A stretch of 64,000 bases of DNA from Loxodes magnus (GCA_946699065.1 CAMPDV010002440.1:1-64000); one strand, 5' to 3'. Numbered from the stretch's first letter, positions 25,101-37,309 are shown. Notes: generated from the letters alone by a model not told the origin. Numbers and translations are program-made.

Positions 25101-25449
25101 TCATCGCAAGAAGTTAATTAATTAATTTCAACTAAAAAAGTTTTTGCACCGGAAACTCCTTTCCGATTGCACGACCCGACGCTCTCTTTTTATGGAATAA
25201 CGGGGATATCCTGTTGTGCTCCAGGCACAGCTGCTAGGGAGATCCATCGCTATGAGTAGCCAGGCTTCAAGCCCCTACCAAGAGCGGATAATTTCAAAGA
25301 CAGTTTTCCCTTCAGAAAATGACTCTGACCAGGGACTTTCTCGGCGACAGAAAAGGAACTTGTTCCTAGCCATAAAACCAGAAAGTGTTGTCACGAAGGT
25401 CATTCTCAGCTCCCATCATCTTTTCAATTATATCATCGCAAGAAGTTAA
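25101..25449 (+). mobile_element. SINE-like retroelement B, copy 2, with 17-bp target-site duplication
   Basis: The element (25118-25432) is flanked by a perfect direct repeat TCATCGCAAGAAGTTAA at 25101-25117 and 25433-25449. This is strong evidence for target-primed insertion and for a relatively recent event. It begins TTAATTTCAACTAAAA and ends CATCATCTTTTCAATTATA. A frame starting at the ATG near 25251 (MSSQASSPYQERIIS) stays open through the whole copy even in the standard code, but in other copies substitutions interrupt it, so protein coding is doubtful. Confidence 0.8.
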
Positions 25450-26197
25450 ATTTAGGATTTTATCTTTAGAGAGAACGAAGAACAAAGATGTTCAAAAACT
25501 TTAAAGTCAGCTAAATCGAATTTAAAAATTAATCTAAAAGCTTTTAAAAAATTGAATTAAAAGAAAAGATCAGAAATTTAGGTGCGATATTGACGACTAT
25601 ATTAATGAATAAATAATAATACATCCCCAACTAATCTAAAATAACTAAGTATCAGAGACATTTTATTACCAATAGATTGATTTTTTAAATGAAAATGTAT
25701 AATTATAGAAAATGACTAAGCTAATTTCATTTTTTTTAAGAATAAAAATTATGAAAAGACTAACAAAATTTTCAAATAAGAATTAATTGGATAAAATATT
25801 TTTAAAAATTCCAGAAAAATAGATCGAAAACTACTGACTCTAGATTGAGAAAGATTTTGTTTAAAAATATATAAGATAAAGATAAGATAATTAAAGTGAT
25901 ATCATCATTATTAATTAAAATTAAAATCATTTGAAAATATGCTAATAGCTTTCACATTTTAATTTAAGGTACAAAAATAATCTTTTTAATTGATGAACTC
26001 AGAAAATTCTAAATATCTTTAGATGAATTTTATAATTATTTCATTTAGTGAAATTTTAAGATATAAAAATTAAATAATATTGATAGTAAATTATTAAGAA
26101 AACTATTTTATTTAAGCAAATGATGCTACCTTTTTTACAAGGATAGATATTTTATTATTATTTACTTCTTTTAATAAAAAAATGGCGTGAGTAACAT

Positions 26198-26446
26198 TTA
26201 GATCTGTCTTAATATATCACTAAACTTTGGGAGATTGCTAGTTGGATTCGAGTCTTGAAGAGAAAGTATCTGAGTGCCTATCTGGCCTTGGTAAAACTTA
26301 AATCTATAGATATGGAGTATGTAGTCCCTGATTGTAGAAATAATCAACACAATATCCCCATTATGTACATAAAAGACACTTAAGAATAAACAGAAAGCGA
26401 AGATATGCTGCTTTAAATACTCAAAGTTAATCATTATCTTCATTAT
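26198..26446 (-). CDS. Small ORF of uncertain status
   Basis: An ATG-initiated frame (MKIMINFEYLKQHIFAFCLF ...) that is open even in the standard code and ends with a polar stretch (LQDSNPTSNLPKFSDILRQ). It lies downstream of the retroelement-like ORF at 26470-27271 on the same strand and could be its next exon, part of its 3' UTR, or chance. Composition is moderately protein-like. Confidence 0.3.
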   Translation of the reverse strand: MMKIMINFEYLKQHIFAFCLFLSVFYVHNGDIVLIISTIRDYILHIYRFKFYQGQIGTQILSLQDSNPTSNLPKFSDILRQI

Positions 26447-26476
26447 AAATTAAATTAAATTAAATTAAATTAAAAA
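26446..26476 (+). repeat. (AAATT)n microsatellite
   Basis: Five to six tandem copies of AAATT between the two minus-strand ORFs. Confidence 0.7.
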
Positions 26477-27271
26477 TTTTAAGGTAATGGAGTGTTCCCT
26501 TAAAGGATCCATAACCCCCTGTATTACCTTTTACAGAGTCTCGAAATCCCCGGTGTCTCCACACAAGTTCACTTCTGAGCTTTCCGAACGGTCTTGGAGT
26601 TATCTTCTTACGTCATAATTAACCATCTGAGGAAGGATAAAACATGGTCAATTCATTTCAAATATTTTTTCTAATTTCCTTATTTCCCTAGTATCTTCTT
26701 CAAAGATGATATTGACTGCCACATATGTAGCACTTTTTTTGAAGTATTTTTCTTAAGTCATGAGTTGTTCTTCTATTATCATTGAATCTTGATTTTTTAT
26801 GGTTATTAGCTCTCTAATTTCTCTAAACTTTGCTTAATTTCTTAAATTGCTAAAAGGCATTTTCATATTTTTAAAAGTCTATTCCCATTTATTCATCTAG
26901 TCTAACAATATCGCATTCTATTTCTTGATATCTGTTATTAATATCCTATTTTATAACAAATTCAGTGTGTGGCTTCTCTTCGTCCACATGATCTTATAAA
27001 TCTTGTTATAATCTGATAACATAATGCTCGAGATTCTCGATTTTACAGTGTAGTCGAAAATAATTTCCACGAGTTATTCCTTGTCTAAATTCATTAGTTG
27101 ATTAAATGTATGCCTCTTTTTAGGAATTTTTGCAGGTAGTTATTTTTCTTCTGATATTTTGCAATATTTTTTCTTTTAAATCTTAGTTGGTGTTTGTTAA
27201 TTTTAGACAGATTGATCAGTAGTATTACGAGTAATCTTTTCGATAAGAAAATCTTTGTTTCAACTCTCCAT
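26470..27271 (-). CDS. Unassigned ORF, possibly retroelement ORF1
   Basis: A clean minus-strand frame of about 260 codons from ATG 27271 (MESWNKDFLIEKITRN) without frame change. Pieces: NQLMNLDKEQLVEIIFDYTV, SRISSIMLSDYNKIYKIMW, NAILLDQMNKWEQTFKNMK, FEEDTREIRKLEKIFEMNW and SEVNLCGDTGDFETLQKVI. Largely helical and charged, with four in-frame TGA read as Trp. The moderately higher GC content and lack of relatives in the window leave host gene or retroelement ORF1 open. No zinc knuckle in this frame. A further basic ORF start (MGEEPNKNFGRSQERRQRIK, near 28,147 minus) lies upstream on the same strand and may belong to the same unit. Confidence 0.45.
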
Positions 27272-27984
27272 TTTTCTGGGTATTATATATTATCTTCATT
27301 ATAGAATTATTTTAAAAATATTTTAGTTTTAATAAATTTATTGAAAAGATTAATTAAAGTCAGAATACAGTATTAGCTTAAATTATATTTAAACTACATA
27401 CCTATTTTTTAACTTTGTTAAATGTCAGAATTATTATCTCCTTTTAATGACAAAAATATTATGAAGAGTTCTTCATTATTCTTTCAATCTGATCTCCTCC
27501 TTATTTTTAACTCTTCTTTTACGCCTTTCTAATTATAAACATCTCAATTTCTCTTAATATACATATTTGGAGAAATAATTTGTATAATTCTAAATATTAC
27601 AGTTAGTTCATGAAAGGAGTTCATATAATTTCTGTAACATAGTATTAGACATCTTAAATCATATGTCAAAATTGTGGAAATGCAATATTCTAATATTAGA
27701 ATATTATATGCATTTTGATTTATGTTCAATATTTAAAATTTCTTACAAAAGAAAAAGGAATTATTAATAGATTTATAACCATCTTTAAGATTATTGCGAA
27801 AATTATAAGATTGAAATGCGATTTATTATACTGGTCATTCATTATTTATACCTCAGTTAAAAAATATAGCCCGGCATTTTTACCAAATAAAATTAGAAAG
27901 ATAAAAATTAATAAGAATGTAAAGAGAAAAAGCAGAAACATCAAAACCGTGGAAGAGAATATTTACACTTAAAAAGTAATAAGA

Positions 27985-28200
27985 AATTCCAGTGTTATCA
28001 TGTGAGTCTCGTTTTCTATAGGACTTGATCGGAATGCTCCCACCTTAGTATCTGACATCTTTCATCAATAACGTTACTTGATGCCTCTTTATTCTTTGTC
28101 TTCTTTCTTGGCTCCTACCAAAATTCTTGTTTGGTTCTTCGCCCATGGATATTTCCTGGTAACAGATCTTAAGTCAATGTCAGTTGGAGGATCGCTCCTA
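27985..28200 (-). CDS. 5' end of a basic ORF, possibly retroelement
   Basis: A GC-richer 200-bp block. On the minus strand it reads MGEEPNKNFGRSQERRQRIK ... QGGSIPIKSYRKRDSHDN from an ATG near 28,147, preceded by a small inverted repeat GGAGCGATCCTCC. The frame continues toward 27,970 without obvious relatives. The arrangement resembles the start of a retroelement transcript. Moderate to low confidence. Confidence 0.35.
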
Positions 28201-28834
28201 TTTATTTATAAAATAAAAACATTAAAAGATGCAAAATGTTCTATACTTTAATCTAAGAGCTAAGTTAGAATAAACTTTATTATTGATTTAAAATAAATTA
28301 TTTTTTCTATTTAGCTTATACTTTTTTTTAACTTTATGTAGCAACTTATTAATTTTAAATTTCCTAATATTATTTATAAATGTACTCATTTTTTAAATCT
28401 GGTATGTTTGTGATTAATGTTAAAAAAGGAATTTAATAGATGTAAATTAGATTAAATTGATTTTACTTGATAGTATTAAGTTGTTAATAGATAATTTGGA
28501 AATAACTGAGAAACTTAAATTTTTACATGCAAAATGCTTATTAAATGACGTTTTTTTAAGGATCTACATTATACTCAATCTTAATTTATCAAAGTAGTTA
28601 AAAAATTACTTAAAAAAGAAATTTTAATATATATACATTATAAAATAATTATAGGAATATTAAAAAATAAATTAGTTTTAAAGCTTTTCATAGTTCTAAT
28701 GTATATTTAATTAAAAAATGAAATAAATTTACCAAGCTTTACTTTTTTATTTTTCAATCATTTTTATAGAAATTTTAGATTTAATTTATTATTTTATTTC
28801 AAATTCAAATTCAAACCTTTTTTCTATTTTTAAT

Positions 28835-29450
28835 TCAGTATAATTTTTATCCAGTCTTTTACTTATCTCCTTTTATTTGTTCAAAACTTACTTCTTTTAT
28901 AACCATTTCTTTTGGTTATAAATTTATTTTATAACTTTTTTAAATATGTCAAATAGTTTACCGAGATTTGCTAGTGTCAATAAAAGTAATTTTATTTTTC
29001 AATTTTGTTGCCTCGTTCTAAGCTATGCTGTTTAATAAAATCTGCTTTTGAAACTTATTTATTGAAATTTTTTAGATTTTATTGTTATCTTTATATTTTC
29101 TCTTTATTAGTAGATCCTTATCTTTTATATCTATTATAATTTAGATATTTTTGCTTTTTCATATTTAAAAACAAGTTAATTAATTTCTCATATCCTGAAT
29201 CTTATTAAATGAAGGTTCTTTTCTTTTAATCTCTAAAATTTTTTAGATTAGCGCTTGTTCCGCTTTTACTTCTAAGTAAATTAACCAGTTAAAAAAGTAT
29301 CCTAACTTCTGACAAATATTCAAACTTTTTTAATATCATTTTTTTGATAAATAGATATCTTAGTCCTAGAGAGTAATTTCTATTTCTTTTTTATTTTTAT
29401 TTCTCTATTTAAATATATCTTTCCTTCTTTCTTTTTATAAACTAAAGATG
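28835..29450 (-). CDS. Coiled-coil-like protein with a 17-nt intron
   Basis: The minus strand reads YKKKEGKIYLNREIKIKKKQ ... SIYQKNDIKK, then jumps frame and continues KLGYFFNWLIYLEVKAEQAL, KILEIKRKEPSFNKIQDMRN, LIKRKYKDNNKIQKISINK and MVIKEVSFEQIKGDKQKTGQ before TGA 28837-28835. The frame jump is exactly repaired by removing GTTTGAATATTTGTCAG, 17 nt, at 29325-29309. Charged helices dominate. Family unknown, start codon not placed. The intron is important evidence that functional introns of this size exist here. Confidence 0.5.
29309..29325 (-). other. 17-nt GT-AG intron (predicted)
   Basis: GTTTGAATATTTGTCAG joins NDIKK to KLGYFF in frame. Same size class as the intron-like units of the array at 45969-47634. 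Confidence 0.55.
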
Positions 29451-29514
29451 GAATATGATTAAGATAAGAATTACTTATAAAGTTGCTAGTTCTTAGAAAA
29501 ATTTGCGAGTATTA

Positions 29515-30100
29515 GAACGAAATTAATTTAGTTGGAAAATTCTTTTATGATTAACAAGTATGAAATTTGTTCAAATTTCTGATTTCTCTAGCTATTCGAA
29601 ATTCAGCAATATTATTAGACTAAAGTACTTTATCTTCTTTCAACTTTTCGAAATGTCAATTAGTAAATACAAAAGTTCAAAATATTTAGAGTACAAACTT
29701 ACAATACTTACGTAAGATAAATAAGAGAAAGCATCTGAATTATATCTGGAGGGGAACATTAACCTTTAAAGAGATCAACCATACTTTAATAAGCTTCTGA
29801 TTTACTTTAAGTTTAGGATCTTAATACCATATTTAATAGAAATGATCATTAACTATATTTGATGATAAAATCTTAGTTAGTTAATAAAGGAAGAAGCTCA
29901 CAGATCTAATAGTTTTATAATAATAAAACTTGAAGATTACTCCTTGCTTAGCAGATTTTTAGACATTTATTTTTAACAATCAATTCAGAATCAAAGATTC
30001 TTTTCCTTACTGAAAATTTAACTAACAACTAATTTCAGGACCATATATATAAGTCTTATATCCAAATATAGATATCTACGAATTTCTTGCTAAACTAACT
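29515..30100 (+). pseudogene. Kelch-type pseudogene, paralogue of the gene at 55111
   Basis: Begins MINKYEICSNF like the intact gene (MINKYEIFPNL), then aligns through YVRQIRESIWIISGGE (YVEQIKDDLLIYSGES) and NRNDH ... TIFDDK (RSHHGTIFDDK) to KITPCLADF (KFTPCCEDF). The alignment needs a frame change near 29,855, and the glycine pair of the kelch blade is lost. It lies just upstream of the tRNA pair at 30576. Decay is seen directly; kelch identity rests on the intact paralogue. Confidence 0.55.
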
Positions 30101-30575
30101 AACAATTAATTGAAGGTTGAACAAAGGTAGAGCTTAATTATTTATTTTTAATATTAAAGCAAACAGTTACAAAATGCTGATTACAACAGTTTTAAATTTC
30201 ATATTCGACTACGTAATAAAGCTCTTAGAAATATTTAATAAATAGAATTTTGATAAAATGTGTAAACCAAGTATTTGTCTTATTAATATAAAATTAATTT
30301 TAAGTATAAAGGGAAATAATAAAAGTGACTTTTAATCTATTTTGAATTATCAAGTTTTTTAATACTTAAATCAAAAAATCCTAAATTGAAATATAAATTC
30401 AGAGTAATAGTTAAGGCTTAAATAAAATTTATTTAAGTATCTAAAGATTAGTTAAAGTTTTGTTAGTGTAATAAAATAACTTTAGGGAGTTTAAACTAAA
30501 AAGCTTAGTTAAGTTATAATTATTAAAGCTAAGATAGGATTTCTAATATTTAAGCAACTTCAGTTTTATAAAGTA

Positions 30576-30648
30576 GCCCGGCTAGCTCAGTCGGTAGAGC
30601 GTCAGACTCTTAATCTGGTGGTCGTGGGTTCGAGCCCCACGTTGGGCG
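30576..30648 (+). tRNA. tRNA-Lys (CTT)
   Basis: A 73-nt cloverleaf: acceptor GCCCGGC pairs with GTTGGGC (two G-T pairs), D arm TAGCTCAGTCGGTAGAGC, anticodon loop CTCTTAA with anticodon CTT at 30609-30611, T arm GTGGGTTCGAGCCCCAC, discriminator G. Internal A and B boxes are intact, so transcription by RNA polymerase III is expected. A T-run follows at 30649. An inverted second copy lies at 52354. Confidence 0.93.
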
Positions 30649-30686
30649 TTTTTAATTTTATAACTTAGTAGGAATTAGCAAAATAG

Positions 30687-30758
30687 TTCCGCATCCGGGG
30701 CTTGAACCCGGGTCTTTCGGGTGAGAGCCAAATATCCTAACCACTAGACTAATGCGGA
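30687..30758 (-). tRNA. tRNA-Glu (CTC)
   Basis: A 72-nt cloverleaf on the minus strand: acceptor TCCGCAT with ATGCGGA, A box TAGTCTAGTGG, anticodon CTC, T arm CCGGGTTCAAGCCCCGG. It is convergent with the tRNA-Lys 38 bp away. The normal Glu anticodon argues against TAG being read as Glu by this tRNA. Confidence 0.92.
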
Positions 30759-31559
30759 TTCAATTTAACAGCAACAAAAATTATTTAATATGTTAAATAT
30801 TAAAAAAACCTATCATATCTTATGTTTAATCTACAGAACTAGCAAAAATATAAAAATCATAAATACAAATACAAAATTTATCTATTATAATTAAAGGTTG
30901 GAGATTAAATAAAAATATAAAAAGACTTATAAATATATTCTCTATACTTCTTACTTATATATTATATACTAAGTAAACTTAGGATTTATGCACATAATAA
31001 TTATTATTATTCAAGTTTATGAAGAAATAATATTCTAGATTTATAGGAAATATTGTAAATTTAAATAAATTATTTCAAGTATTTTATCTTAGTTTCTTAT
31101 ATATAAATTAAATCCTAAGCTTTATATATCATTTTTATAATTTGTAACATTAATACTTTAAACCTCATTTTAGAGATAACTAGATACATATCAAGGTTAA
31201 TATTTTTATTAAGTAAACTACTTTTTTATTTAGACATAACTTTAAAGTTAATTATTCTTTATTTTTTTGATTATGAAACTGGAGGTTTATTGATATATAA
31301 TAGTTTGTAGAGATATTTGATACTCACTTAATTAATAGACAGATAAGATATGATAAACACTTTATGATAGATTTATAAGTATTAATAGGAAATGAATTGA
31401 TTATATTTATTCTTTTAATTCTTAATCTAAAGTTATTATATAACTTATACATGCTTAAATATGTATTTACTATCTTCAGAATTATAGATATTCTTCATAT
31501 AATTTATTTTAATATGAAAGTTATATTCAATAGATTAAAAAGGATTATTATATTAAAAT

Positions 31560-31880
31560 TAAATTGAAGATAAGAGTTTAAAGGAATTATTTTAGGAGAT
31601 TAAATATTACTTATATTTGATTAAAGGAAAACAAATATAGTGAAGTGAAGAAATAATCCAAGATAATTGATCAATATCTTTCACCGAAATTTTAAAATTT
31701 TAGTAGAAAAATAATGAGATGCTGATACTGCAAATGTAAAGGGCATATGGTAAGATAATGCTTTGAATTTCTCTAAAAAAAGCGTAAATAGGAAAAAGTT
31801 TTTACATAATATTTTTGAGATATATTGATCATCGAACGGAAAACTCTAAAGTGTTGTGATAAACTTTATACTATATAATT
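31560..31880 (+). pseudogene. Retroelement gag-like remnant with CCHC zinc knuckle
   Basis: One frame reads DQYLSPKFQNFSRKIMRC and then CWYCKCKGHMVRQC, a perfect C-x2-C-x4-H-x4-C retroviral-type knuckle (Trp from TGA), followed by FEFLQKKRKQ. The 3' end GGAAAACTCTAAA resembles the end of copy A (3396-3410). It is a short remnant of the same general class of retroelement; no complete ORF. Confidence 0.5.
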
Positions 31881-32195
31881 AAATTAATAATTTTAACTAA
31901 AAGAATTTTGGGAAATGAAACTCCTTTCCAGTTATACGACCCGATTCTCTCTTTTTTAGGAATACTGGGGATATCCTATTGTGTTCCAGACACAGATGCC
32001 AGGAAGTTCCATCGCTATGAGCAGCCAGGCATCAAGCCCATACCAAGAGAGGATAATCTAGAAGACAGCGTTTCCTTGAGAAAATGACTCTGACCAAAGA
32101 CTTTCTCAGCGACAAGACAGGAACTTTTTCCTAGCCAGAAAGTTTAGTCAAGAAGGTCAATCTTAGCTCCCACCATCTTTTAAATTATATTATAT
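31880..32195 (+). mobile_element. SINE-like retroelement B, copy 3
   Basis: Same body and ends as the copies at 16760 and 25118. The flanks share TATATAATTAAAT (about 31870 and 32190), a probable 13-bp target-site duplication, although the AT-rich setting weakens this. It has inserted immediately after the gag-like remnant. Confidence 0.6.
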
Positions 32196-32199
32196 AATT

Positions 32200-33580
32200 A
32201 AATAATTCTCTATAGCTTTCTTTCTTATTTCTTTTGGTGTGAAAGTTATGCTAAATTTTGAAATCTGAAAGAAAGATTGTTAAATTTTTTTTATAGTCAT
32301 TAATGAAATAACTGTTTTAACTGAAGTAAAAATAAGCAAATTATGCTAAAAAATTACGAATGGCAAAATGGAAAATAATAAAACTAAAATGTTTATAATT
32401 GAAAGGATCAAAAATTATAACTTTTTTATAATTTAAATGTTTTTTGTTTTTAGTCATTAAAAAATCTGAAATCCAGCATTCTAGCTTAATATTTATAGAA
32501 TAAAGTGTCTATTAAAGTTAATAATAAATAAAAAATTTATATAAAATTTTAATTTTGCTTAAGAACACAATTTCGGAATCAAGAAAGCCTTAAATACAAC
32601 ACATAATTACCTCACTAGAATCTATGCTTGAGAATTGATCTTTTCTACGCCTAATTTGTAGATAATGCCAAGTCATCATCGAATCTCCAATCCATTATAA
32701 ATATTGTGAAATATTAGACTCCAAACCTCCTTATCTAAATCTCATATTCCCAAAATAGTTAAGAAAGCACACTATCTCATTCACCAATTAAAGGGTACAA
32801 TAACCAAAATAATTACTTGAATTTAACTGCTTGTACCATTTCCCTTTTTTTCAATATTTAATTATATCATTTTTGATATTATACTAAATTATTCTATTAA
32901 AGTTAGCTTTTTGAGATTAAAAAATACAAATCTAACGTGTAAACCTAATTATCTTAAATAAGTCCTTATATTTATATGTAAACCTGAGAAAGTCTTATAA
33001 TTTATTTTTGCAAATAAATAAATTATTTTTTATATAAGTGATTTAAGAAATTACCTCCTTAATAAATAAAATTTTATACAATATTCTATTTATTTTATTA
33101 ATACTGCATATAAATTTTTTGCTTACTTTGGTTTTTCAACGATTTGGATATTTATGGTGATTTAAACAAAATTAAAAAAATTTAAGTTGCTAAATTTCTG
33201 TTAAAATGTTAGCAAAATTTTTTTAAATTAGGCTTATATTATTATGCTAATATAATTAGTATAACTAATATTTTTAAATCATAAAATAATAATAATTTCA
33301 TAAAGATTGTGTAAAAGAGTATTTAAATTTCAAAATTTTAATTTAAGATTAAATATGAAATTTTTATAATGATCTAACATGTTTCACTCACTTATTTATT
33401 AAAAGTAACTTAAGATGTCGATAATAATTTCAACTTAATTTTTTATAAATCCTACTAGATTTTTTAATTTTTTTAATATTAATATAAATTAATTTTTTTT
33501 TAAGTTTTAGCCTTTTGTATTTTTACTTCTTTTTAAACTTATAATTTATTTTTTAAGAATATTATAAATTAAATTAATTA
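32200..33580. other. AT-rich interval without recognised gene
   Basis: A short GC-richer part at 32,590-32,830 has no coding frame I trust. Nothing else supported. Confidence 0.35.
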
Positions 33581-33589
33581 AAATTGAAT

Positions 33590-33835
33590 TAGGTTCTTCT
33601 TTCGTCTTTGTTGAATCTACAAAATGGTATAATTTCTTGTTTCTCTCTACGATACCACTTAAATAATACTTACCTTTCCTCAAGAAAGGCTAGAAAGGAT
33701 GAGATCAGAATGGAATGATTTTGTCCTCAAAGCTGAAAGCTTCCAAACAGTGTTGGTGTTCAGTATTAATTGCGCACCTCCGCTTACTAGATTGCCAAAA
33801 ACTTCCACAGCCAATTTCCATCTGTTCTCCATTTT
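33590..33835 (-). other. GC-richer island, possible retroelement 5' end
   Basis: On the minus strand an ATG near 33,832 opens a frame (MENRWKLAVEVFGNLVSGG ... WKLSALRTKSFHSDLILS) for about 60 codons. The base composition differs sharply from the surroundings, as in the other transposon-derived blocks. No relative in the window. Could equally be a small host exon. Confidence 0.3.
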
Positions 33836-34242
33836 TTATATAATTTTAGATAATTAATAAATTCTTAATTTATACTTATTTTATGTTAATTTTTTAACTT
33901 AATTTTGATATATTTATAATTTATACCGCTTAAACAATTTTGAAAACTATTAAGTTTAATTAAAATATTAATAGTAATTTAATTTCTAATTTAATAAAAA
34001 TTTATTCAAAAGTTCATATAATTTAACCATTTTTATTTCTGTTATTTTAACTTTTGCAAAAGCCTTGAATAAAATTAAATTTTTAGTAAAAATAATAGAA
34101 TGAACGTGAGCTTAGTCATCAAAATAAAACTTACAGAAGTAAATTAAAAAATGCGGTTAATAATGATCCTACTAAAGTTGCATAAGCAGTAGTTTAAACT
34201 ATAATATCATAATTATGAGTTTACTTTTTTTAATGAATATAT

Positions 34243-34660
34243 GGATGTCGGCCGTGGTCAGAAAAACTAGTATGTAATCTAGTGCAGTGTATTCTGCAGT
34301 TTATACTGTATTGCGAGTAATCACGCACTAGATATAACCTGGGGGAAAGGTGGAAAAGCTCGGAAGAAACAAATCTAACTTACTCAGGGGTCCTCGCTAT
34401 CAGTATGTACATTTGACTAACGGGCCTTCTAATGGCTTAATTACTAATTCTTATTTTGATCTTATTCAAGAAGACTCGAGCATTTGATTCAAGATTTGAG
34501 AATAATCTTTAATAAGCAGATTCTAATTTGATAAAGCTGACGTGACTCATTGGATGGTTAGAATGACTACAAGAAGCACGAGAAAACTTTCTTTTAATAT
34601 TAATATTGAAAGAAATGGACGCCATCTAGGTGCTACACGCTCTATAATCATAATATTTAT
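34243..34660 (+). mobile_element. SINE-like retroelement A, plus orientation
   Basis: Second full copy of the element at 12405-12828: ATGGATGTCGGCCGTGGTCAG head, CGGGCCTTCTAATGGCTTAA middle, and the LINE-type hairpin (degenerate, GACGCCATCTAGGTGCTACACGCTCT) and AT tail at the end. Divergence between the two copies is visible throughout, so neither is very young. Confidence 0.6.
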
Positions 34661-34669
34661 TTGATATTT

Positions 34670-36030
34670 TAAAGCCATAAAGGCTTCCGTAACAATTTTC
34701 GTCATAATATTGCTAAAATTGACATCGAAATTAGTTCCAATTTATCACATTCACTGTCAGAAAAATTTCTTAAGCCATAGTTAGGAGTTAATCGGAACTT
34801 AAAAATTTTCAAAATTATAATTGTGCTAGCACTTTAACTTTATATTAATAAATTAATTTGAATCTTGTTCTAAATTTTTTTCACTTTCTTAGTTTCCAAG
34901 TACCATTACCGTAAATTTTCGAGTTTTAATATTTTTATTTTTAAACCCAAGATTTTTGAGTATTTCACCCTTGGCACTTTTTCTTATCTTTACTTCGTGG
35001 GTCAGTGTTTCAAGTTATCTGATGACACTTTTTGACTCATTTCCTGGTTCTATTCTCTATTAATATCTATTTTAAATTTTTTAGATGCTAATTATATCAA
35101 TATTAGTTTTCTCTTTTACATTAAAAAAAATTATAGTGAAATTTTATCACATTTAATCAGAAGTTATTAAACTATTACATTTAAGAAGGAGTAAATATAA
35201 AAAGATCTAAAAATAATTTCTTAACATATTGGATTATTTTGATAATTCTTTTTAAGACTTTCATTTCTCATCAAACAGACTTCTGATAATTAAAAAAAAA
35301 TATTTTTTAAGAACAATATAGATATAGCAAAAGAGAATAAAAAAATGTTCTATCATTTCTTCAAATAAATTATTTTATAAAAAATTAATAAAGTTTTAAG
35401 TTTTAACTTGAGGAATATAAAATAACTTTTTCCATTAATTAAATATATTTTATTTTTTATTATAAAATAAGAGACTTATTATTCAATAGTATCTCTAACT
35501 TTTTATTTAAGATTCTAATTTTAATGTTTTTTCATTCAATATTGCAATTTTTTTTTAATTCTTAGATACAAACTTTATATTTTTAAACTTTTCTCTCAAA
35601 GATTATGCAATAAAAGTGCATTTTATTATTTAAAAAGGTTTAAAGGATGTTTAGAATTTCTTTCAAATTTCTTGATTTTATATTTTTTTATAATTAGCAT
35701 CAAGATTAAAAGTAGGATTATTTAGAAATTTTATGAAGACCGTGCTTTAGATTAAATTTATATAAAATTACTTTTTCTTTTTTCTTAATATCTTAAATTA
35801 ATCTTTTCCTGGGTATATTTTTCTTAAAGTTGAATATATCTTTTATTAAACTAAAATTAATTTTTTCTATTATATTAAATATTTTCTTTTTTTATTCGTT
35901 TTAAAAATAAAAAAAATGGAAAAAATTTAAACCTGTTAAACGCTGGATGAAAAACGTAAAGCATTTATAATTTTATATTATATTTCATTTAATAAAATAA
36001 AATAAAATATATACATTTTAATAAAACCAA
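34670..36030. other. AT-rich interval without recognised gene
   Basis: No coding frame or repeat could be supported; a weak GC-richer part at 34,680-35,060 has no clear ORF. Confidence 0.35.
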
Positions 36031-36039
36031 TCTAAAGAA

Positions 36040-37260
36040 AAAAAGTTTTAATATTTCTACAAAAAAGTTTACAAAAATTAAAAATAAATTAAAAATAAAT
36101 TAAAAATAAACTTTAAAAAGTAAATCGTAAGTAAAGTAAAGCCAAAAAAAACAATATATAAGATAAATATTTTAAACGAAAATGTTAATGAAATAATCAA
36201 AGAAAATACAAAACATAGAATTTATAACCTTATATTGAAAAAATTGTATGTCTAAATTAAAAAATTAAAACAAAATTAATAGAAAGATTGAAATAAAACG
36301 AATAAAAATAGCCAAAATCTTAAATTTTAAACAAGCAAATTTCAAAGATGGTAAAAAAAATACAAAAGTAAACATAAAAACTTGATTAACAAATCTAAAA
36401 AAATACTTGCAAAATAAAAATAAGAATTAAAAAAGAAATATCAAGTCGAAAAAAATGAAAAAAATAATCTAAAAGTGAATCAATGAAAATCCCGAAATTT
36501 AAAAAATAATGATTGAAAACTACAATATAAAGAAAAGTAAATAATAATAGTTTGAAGTAGCATAAGAATCAAATTAAGGAAAACTGAATGAAAATTAAAA
36601 AAAAGAACTTTCAAAAACTTTAGAAAAATTTAATAAAGAGTCTAAGAGAGAAATCGAAAGTAAAAAAATTACAATTTTAAATTTCATATACTGTTCTCAT
36701 TCAAAGTACAGTAAATCAAAAATACTTTAATTTAAAATTATAACATGAAAAAAAAGAGATCTTACAAATAAAAGAAAAAATTATATTTAAGTAAAACAGA
36801 AAAAAAAACTCAAAAAAGAGAGATCAGAATACGAAAAACTAACTCAAAAAAGAAATCAGAAACATGAAGAAAAAAAGCAAAACTTAAAAATATCAAAAGA
36901 TTAAAAAAATTAAAAAGAAAATAATACCCTAAATATAAACGAGATTGTTAAAAAAAATTATTATAAAAAAGAACATATATTAAAAAAAGATTAAAAAAAA
37001 TTCCAGAAAAGAAGAATATGAGTCTGCAATATCTTTCGTTAAAAACGAAAACAAAACAGAAAAAAAAGTTAGTTGTTTAGAAAATCGATATCAAAAAAAT
37101 CTTAAAAAAAAGTACTAAAAGAAAAAAACAAAAAAGACAAAACTTATAAAATTATGTAAAAGCTGAAGAAGACAAAAAAACATTGCAAATTCAAAGATAA
37201 AAAGTAAAAAATAGGAAAAAACGAATATAAGCCAGAAGAAATCTTATGAAATAAATTAGC
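36040..37260 (+). pseudogene. Lys-rich coiled-coil-like region, probably degenerate gene
   Basis: The plus strand is strongly purine-rich and translates into Lys-dominated sequence with occasional convincing pieces (KEEYESAISFVKNENKTEK, NYVKAEEDKKTLQIQR), but in different frames. Either a coiled-coil gene interrupted by indels or introns, or a low-complexity tract. Strand asymmetry is the clearest signal. Confidence 0.3.
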
Positions 37261-37309
37261 CAAGATTAAAAAAAAATAGAAAAAGGCTGCTTAAATAAAA
37301 AGGAGGGAA

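Larger units (their letters stand above)
30300..30800 (+). repeat. tRNA-bearing duplication, left copy
   Basis: This block (flank, tRNA-Lys, spacer, tRNA-Glu) matches 52215-52740 in inverted orientation. Besides the tRNAs, the spacer (TTTTTAATTTTA, AGCAAAATAGT) and at least 250 bp of flank align, for instance TTTGTTAGTGT and the AATATTTAAG before the tRNA. Confidence 0.7.

Noticed and set aside
12405..34660. One large composite transposon bounded by the inverted copies of element A
   Set aside because: The two copies are diverged SINE-like insertions with their own tails; the 22 kb between contains unrelated genes.
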